Assembly (NCBI RefSeq): GCF_016595505.1
Contig: NZ_JAENIL010000033.1
Location: 30,540 to 94,539, forward strand
Source of the DNA: Pelagicoccus mobilis
GTDB lineage: Bacteria; Verrucomicrobiota; Verrucomicrobiia; Opitutales; Opitutaceae
Direction: 5' to 3'
Length of the DNA: 64,000 bases
The notes beneath the pieces were generated by a model. It did not search any database. It was not told the DNA's origin and saw nothing but the letters and a program-made list of their open reading frames with translations. Both the position numbers and the translations under genes were made by a program. Positions 61,175 to 64,000 of this stretch are shown piece after piece (position 1 is the first letter of the stretch; every line of letters begins with the position of its first letter).

Positions 61175-62362
61175 ATGTTTGAATCTCAAGAAAATAGGAG
61201 CGAGGAGTCCTCGAGCAAAAAGGAAAATTCTTCGACCGCGATAATCGCTGGCATCGTCACGCTGGCATCCAGCACGGGATTGTTGAGCTGGTTCGGGATT
61301 TTTGGTGATGAACATTCGAATCGCGGGCAGGCGGGCTTAGTCGTTCCTGCAACGCATCAGTTCATCACTAAGGATACTCGGGAACGGGTCGTCGGTTTGA
61401 AAGGCGAGTGGAAGTTCAACCTTGGGGATGATGCGAGCTGGGCTGCGTCTGAGTTTGACGATTCGGGCTGGGAGCAGATTTCGGTGCCGGGCGATTGGAA
61501 CGAACAAGGGTACGAGTCTTATGACGGCTTCGCTTGGTATCGGAAGGCGTTTCGTATTGAAGCGAAGGATACGTATCGCCCGCTCTTTTTGTTTCTTGGG
61601 AGGGTGGACGACGTAGACGAGGTGTTTGTGAACGGGACTCGTATCGATGGGCGCGGCAAAATGCACCCTGAGTATTTGACGGCTTGGAATCAAAACCGGA
61701 TCTATCGGGTGCCTCCGCTTCTTTTGAAGGCGGACGAGGAGAACGTGATCGCGGTACGTGTTTTTGACGACCAGCTCAGCGGAGGCATTGTGCAGGGGCC
61801 TGTCGGAATCTATGCCTCGGAGTTGCCGCAGCCGTTGCTGGATCTCGCGGGGCTGTGGCAGTTTCGTACGGGTGACGACTCGCGTTGGGCGTCGGAGATG
61901 GGTGAAGGATTTACGGAGGTGCAAGTTCCTCTGGTCTGGGAAGCGAACGGATTCGAGGACTATGACGGCTACGCGTGGTATCAGAAACGCTTTGGAGCGG
62001 TGACGGTTGGAGACGAGGAGCGCTTGGCTTTGGTCTTGGGGAAAATCGACGATACGGACGAGGTGTTCCTGAATGGGGAACGCATTGGCCAAACAGGTAA
62101 GCTCGATGGTAAGGACCGAGAGCGAAACAGCGAGTTTTGGCGTCGGAACAGAGTCTACGAGTTCCCGACCCATTTGTTGAGGGAGGAGAATCTGCTGGCT
62201 GTTCGAGTGCACGATTCGGCTGGAGCGGGCGGCATCTATTCAGGTCCGGTTGGGATCATGCGGGTCGAGGATGTCGTAAAAGGCGAGACGCTTGCGGAGG
62301 AGGCTCGTGGCATGACCTGGCCGGAGGTCTGGAATTGGCTCTTAGGCAGGGATGAGGACTGA
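61175..62362 (+). CDS. Membrane-anchored protein with two tandem GH2-N-like jelly-roll domains
   Basis: A 395-residue protein. The N-terminus is acidic and cytoplasmic (ESQENRSEESSSKKENS), followed by one membrane helix (~22-42, TAIIAGIVTLASSTGLLSWFGIF). Two homologous galactose-binding-like domains follow: ~65-212 and ~220-372. Both contain 'WE or EV..DD', 'Y-GFAWYRKAF / GYAWYQKRF', 'DEVFVNGTRI / DEVFLNGERI' and 'NVIAVRVFDDQLSGGI / NLLAVRVHDSAGAGGI'. In GH2 enzymes this domain precedes a catalytic barrel; here there is none. It starts 11 bp after the Arc-like gene and is likely the last gene of the SPFH operon. Possibly a surface sugar-binding sensor. Confidence 0.82.
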   Translation: MFESQENRSEESSSKKENSSTAIIAGIVTLASSTGLLSWFGIFGDEHSNRGQAGLVVPATHQFITKDTRERVVGLKGEWKFNLGDDASWAASEFDDSGWEQISVPGDWNEQGYESYDGFAWYRKAFRIEAKDTYRPLFLFLGRVDDVDEVFVNGTRIDGRGKMHPEYLTAWNQNRIYRVPPLLLKADEENVIAVRVFDDQLSGGIVQGPVGIYASELPQPLLDLAGLWQFRTGDDSRWASEMGEGFTEVQVPLVWEANGFEDYDGYAWYQKRFGAVTVGDEERLALVLGKIDDTDEVFLNGERIGQTGKLDGKDRERNSEFWRRNRVYEFPTHLLREENLLAVRVHDSAGAGGIYSGPVGIMRVEDVVKGETLAEEARGMTWPEVWNWLLGRDED

Positions 62363-62392
62363 AAGCCTGTGCGATAGCTCCTGTCTCGCCAG

Positions 62393-62671
62393 CTACTTTA
62401 ACTTTTCGATCGAGTCGGCCACTTGTTCCTCGCAGCCGGTTTCGATGCGGATGAAAAGCTCCTGAAGCCCTTTCGCTGTCTGGGTGACGGCTTTGAATCC
62501 TCCCGGTTGTTGTCTTTGGATTTTGATCGCTCCGGTTCGGCTTCCTCCCAGGGACTTGCCTCCGTAGGACCTGCCAATGATCACGCCCACCACACCCTCG
62601 AGCGCTTCGATCTTCTCGATCGCCCTCTGGCATTCCTTTGATGTGCTTTGATGTCGTCCCCTAGATGGCAT
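62393..62671 (-). CDS. Hypothetical protein, 92 residues
   Basis: A small cytoplasmic-looking protein with a basic N-terminus (MPSRGRHQSTSKECQR), a helix ('RAIEKIEALEGVVGVIIGRS') and a glycine-rich, basic middle 'YGGKSLGGSRTGAIKIQRQQ'. The C-terminal part is 'GLQELFIRIETGCEEQVADSIEKLK'. The beta-alpha composition looks like real protein, and no convincing alternative frame exists in the interval. It converges on the GH2-N-like gene with a 30-bp gap. I do not recognise a family. Confidence 0.6.
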   Translation of the reverse strand: MPSRGRHQSTSKECQRAIEKIEALEGVVGVIIGRSYGGKSLGGSRTGAIKIQRQQPGGFKAVTQTAKGLQELFIRIETGCEEQVADSIEKLK

Positions 62672-62788
62672 TTGCGGGAGGACTAGGGGAGTGGCGCCGT
62701 TTTGTCCAGCGGCCAGTTTAAGTGGCTCAAGGCAATCTCTTGAGTTGAATTGCTTGTCTGCCAGGGGGTAGATTGTCGGCCTTTGAGT

Positions 62789-63208
62789 ATGTTTAAAGAG
62801 ATCAAGAGCTTAGAGCGTATCGACTTCACGGCGAGTATCCGTTTTCGGATTACGGACCACAACTACGGCAATCATGTGGCGAACAATGTGTTTGTGGAAT
62901 ATTTGCATGAAGGGCGTTTCCAGTTTCTCGAAAGCCTCGGCTACACGGAGATGGATGTGGAGGGTGCTTCTCTCATTCTTTCAGAGCTCGCGATTAAGTT
63001 CACCAAGCAAGCCTTTTATCCGGACACGATGAAGTTGGAGATAGCGGTGGCGAATAGGCGTCCCACTCGATTTGATCTGCTCTATCGTGGATTTGATTCG
63101 GCGGGAGATCTGCTGGTGCTCGCGAAAACGGAGATGGCTGCGGTGGATTACCAAACAGGTAAACCGGTGCGAATGCCTGAGGCGTTCTATGATAGGCTCA
63201 AGTCCTAG
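62789..63208 (+). CDS. Hotdog-fold acyl-CoA thioesterase (4HBT/YbgC type)
   Basis: With ATG 62789 the protein has 139 residues, the family size. 'RFRITDHNYGNHVANNVFVEYLHEGRFQFLESLG' carries the Asp-x3-His-x2-Asn pattern of 4-hydroxybenzoyl-CoA-thioesterase-like enzymes, although the catalytic Asp position reads 'DHNYGNHV'. The remaining strands ('LSELAIKFTKQAFYPDTMKLEI') fit the fold. Cytosolic; hydrolyses some acyl-CoA. A 13-residue upstream extension is rejected. It overlaps the convergent rhomboid gene by 4 bp. Confidence 0.82.
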   Translation: MFKEIKSLERIDFTASIRFRITDHNYGNHVANNVFVEYLHEGRFQFLESLGYTEMDVEGASLILSELAIKFTKQAFYPDTMKLEIAVANRRPTRFDLLYRGFDSAGDLLVLAKTEMAAVDYQTGKPVRMPEAFYDRLKS

Positions 63209-63888
63209 TCGCTCTTTTTGCTGGGGAATAGGGAACCGCTTTGATTCTGCGGATCGAGGTAAAGGACGACTAGGCAAATGATTGAAACGGCGACTGATCC
63301 CCAGAAGTAGAGCGGGTCTGCTAGGCAGAACTGGGGTCGTATCGAGTAGGCGAATACTAGCCCGGCGATCGCTCCGCCGAAGTGCGCGTCGTGCCCGATG
63401 TTTCCGACTTTTTTTCGTAGCCCCCAGAAGGATCCGATCAGGTAGATGAGGGCGAAGATGTTTCCTGGAATGGCGATTGGAATGAAGAACAGGCTAACTC
63501 CGGTGCCGGGTACCAGGAAAATGGTGGCGAAAATGACTCCGCTTACCCCTCCGGAGGCTCCGAGCGCGGCGTAGTTGTGGTGGCGGTGCAAGTAGAGCGA
63601 GAGGAGAGAGCCACCTAGAACGGAGAAGGCGTAGATGACGAATAGCGTTTTCCAGCCGTAGATGTCTTCGATCGCGCTACCGAACGAGTAGAGGGCGAAT
63701 AGGTTGAAACCTGCATGCATCCAGTCCGCATGGATCAAGGCGCTTGAGAAGAGTCTGTCGTACTCCTTTTTTCGAAGAATCTCTTCTGGCTTGAAAAGGA
63801 GTCGTTGCAGGACGGCGGGCTTGGTCAGGGCGATCTGTGTAACGATGGCGGTGACGATGCAGATGGAAATGGTGACGGGGGCGTTCAT
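63205..63888 (-). CDS. Rhomboid-family intramembrane protease (second)
   Basis: A 227-residue compact six- or seven-helix rhomboid. 'SSALIHADWMHAGFNLFALYSFG' is the conserved helix-2 motif, the catalytic Ser is in 'GASGGVSGVIFA' and the His in 'HDAHFGGAIAGLVFA'. It has no extra domains. The start ATG 63888 encodes the first helix directly (SICIVTAIVTQIAL). It is the second rhomboid within 5 kb, the two bracketing the SPFH gene set. The 112 bp upstream, to the window end, show nothing I can name. Confidence 0.9.
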   Translation of the reverse strand: MNAPVTISICIVTAIVTQIALTKPAVLQRLLFKPEEILRKKEYDRLFSSALIHADWMHAGFNLFALYSFGSAIEDIYGWKTLFVIYAFSVLGGSLLSLYLHRHHNYAALGASGGVSGVIFATIFLVPGTGVSLFFIPIAIPGNIFALIYLIGSFWGLRKKVGNIGHDAHFGGAIAGLVFAYSIRPQFCLADPLYFWGSVAVSIICLVVLYLDPQNQSGSLFPSKKSD

Positions 63889-64000
63889 GCGGATGTTTCA
63901 GATCAGCAAAACGCTTCCGGTTGTTGTGACAATCCTGCTTTGGCTCCGCTCGACAAAGCGAGAATTCTTGAACAGGCGAAAAGTGTGGGAGCGTGCTTGT

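Overview
The window looks like chromosomal DNA of a Gram-negative bacterium of the Verrucomicrobiota, most likely class Opitutae (Pelagicoccus/Puniceicoccus-like). This is inference from content: a XylR-type regulator with a periplasmic-binding-protein-like domain fused to AraC, many secreted and outer-membrane proteins with a TonB-dependent receptor, a GH106-type glycoside hydrolase, FN3/BACON surface modules, and dispersed GC-rich repeats whose read-through gives a 'MAGQRPAL' peptide. No phage, insertion sequence, integrase or CRISPR array is visible. Genes are packed tightly, with many 4-bp overlaps.

Layout. Positions 3-4426: tail of an unknown protein, an MFS transporter, a 35-residue membrane peptide, an SDR-rluA pair and a ribosome hibernation factor. 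A tRNA-Arg(ACG) lies at 4570-4646. 4725-11854 is a minus-strand housekeeping run in the order rpmF-plsX-fabH-bamD-lptE-rpe-methyltransferase-ppk2-nudix, covering lipid synthesis, outer-membrane biogenesis and phosphate metabolism. 12070-18542: trpD-glmM-TPR (plus), S41 protease and orn (minus), kdsA (plus). 18632-25267: an anti-sigma-like protein, a His-rich secreted protein, a NarL-type two-component system, an orphan MacB/FtsX-type permease and a TPR protein. 25280-36241: TlpA-like thioredoxin, S9 peptidase, a XylR-like regulator divergent from galK, a BNR-repeat/MoaD-like pair, a PRC-barrel protein, a LamG-VanZ fusion and glpK. 36362-47028: a 1296-residue modular surface protein, the tesA/ybbA/ybbP set and a large GH106-type hydrolase.

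47203-57151 is a cobalamin island. cbiB is followed by a cobalamin riboswitch, then a btuB-type receptor, btuF-, btuC- and btuD-like genes, cbiZ (adenosylcobinamide amidohydrolase), a PduO-type adenosyltransferase and cobQ/cbiP. Together they describe import of cobamides across both membranes, removal of the nucleotide loop from non-native ones, adenosylation and re-entry into late assembly. No corrin-ring synthesis genes and no cobU/cobS/cobT are present here.

57266-63888 is the least ordinary part. It holds an HDOD-domain protein, a rhomboid protease, and a plus-strand set encoding an SPFH (stomatin/prohibitin-like) membrane protein, a DUF1737-like 56-residue protein, an Arc-type ribbon-helix-helix protein and a membrane-anchored protein with two tandem GH2-N-like jelly-roll domains. 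A second rhomboid lies further on. A perfect 32-bp palindrome beginning in a TTGACA box precedes the SPFH gene. I regard this as the best candidate for an undescribed, self-regulated membrane system in the window.
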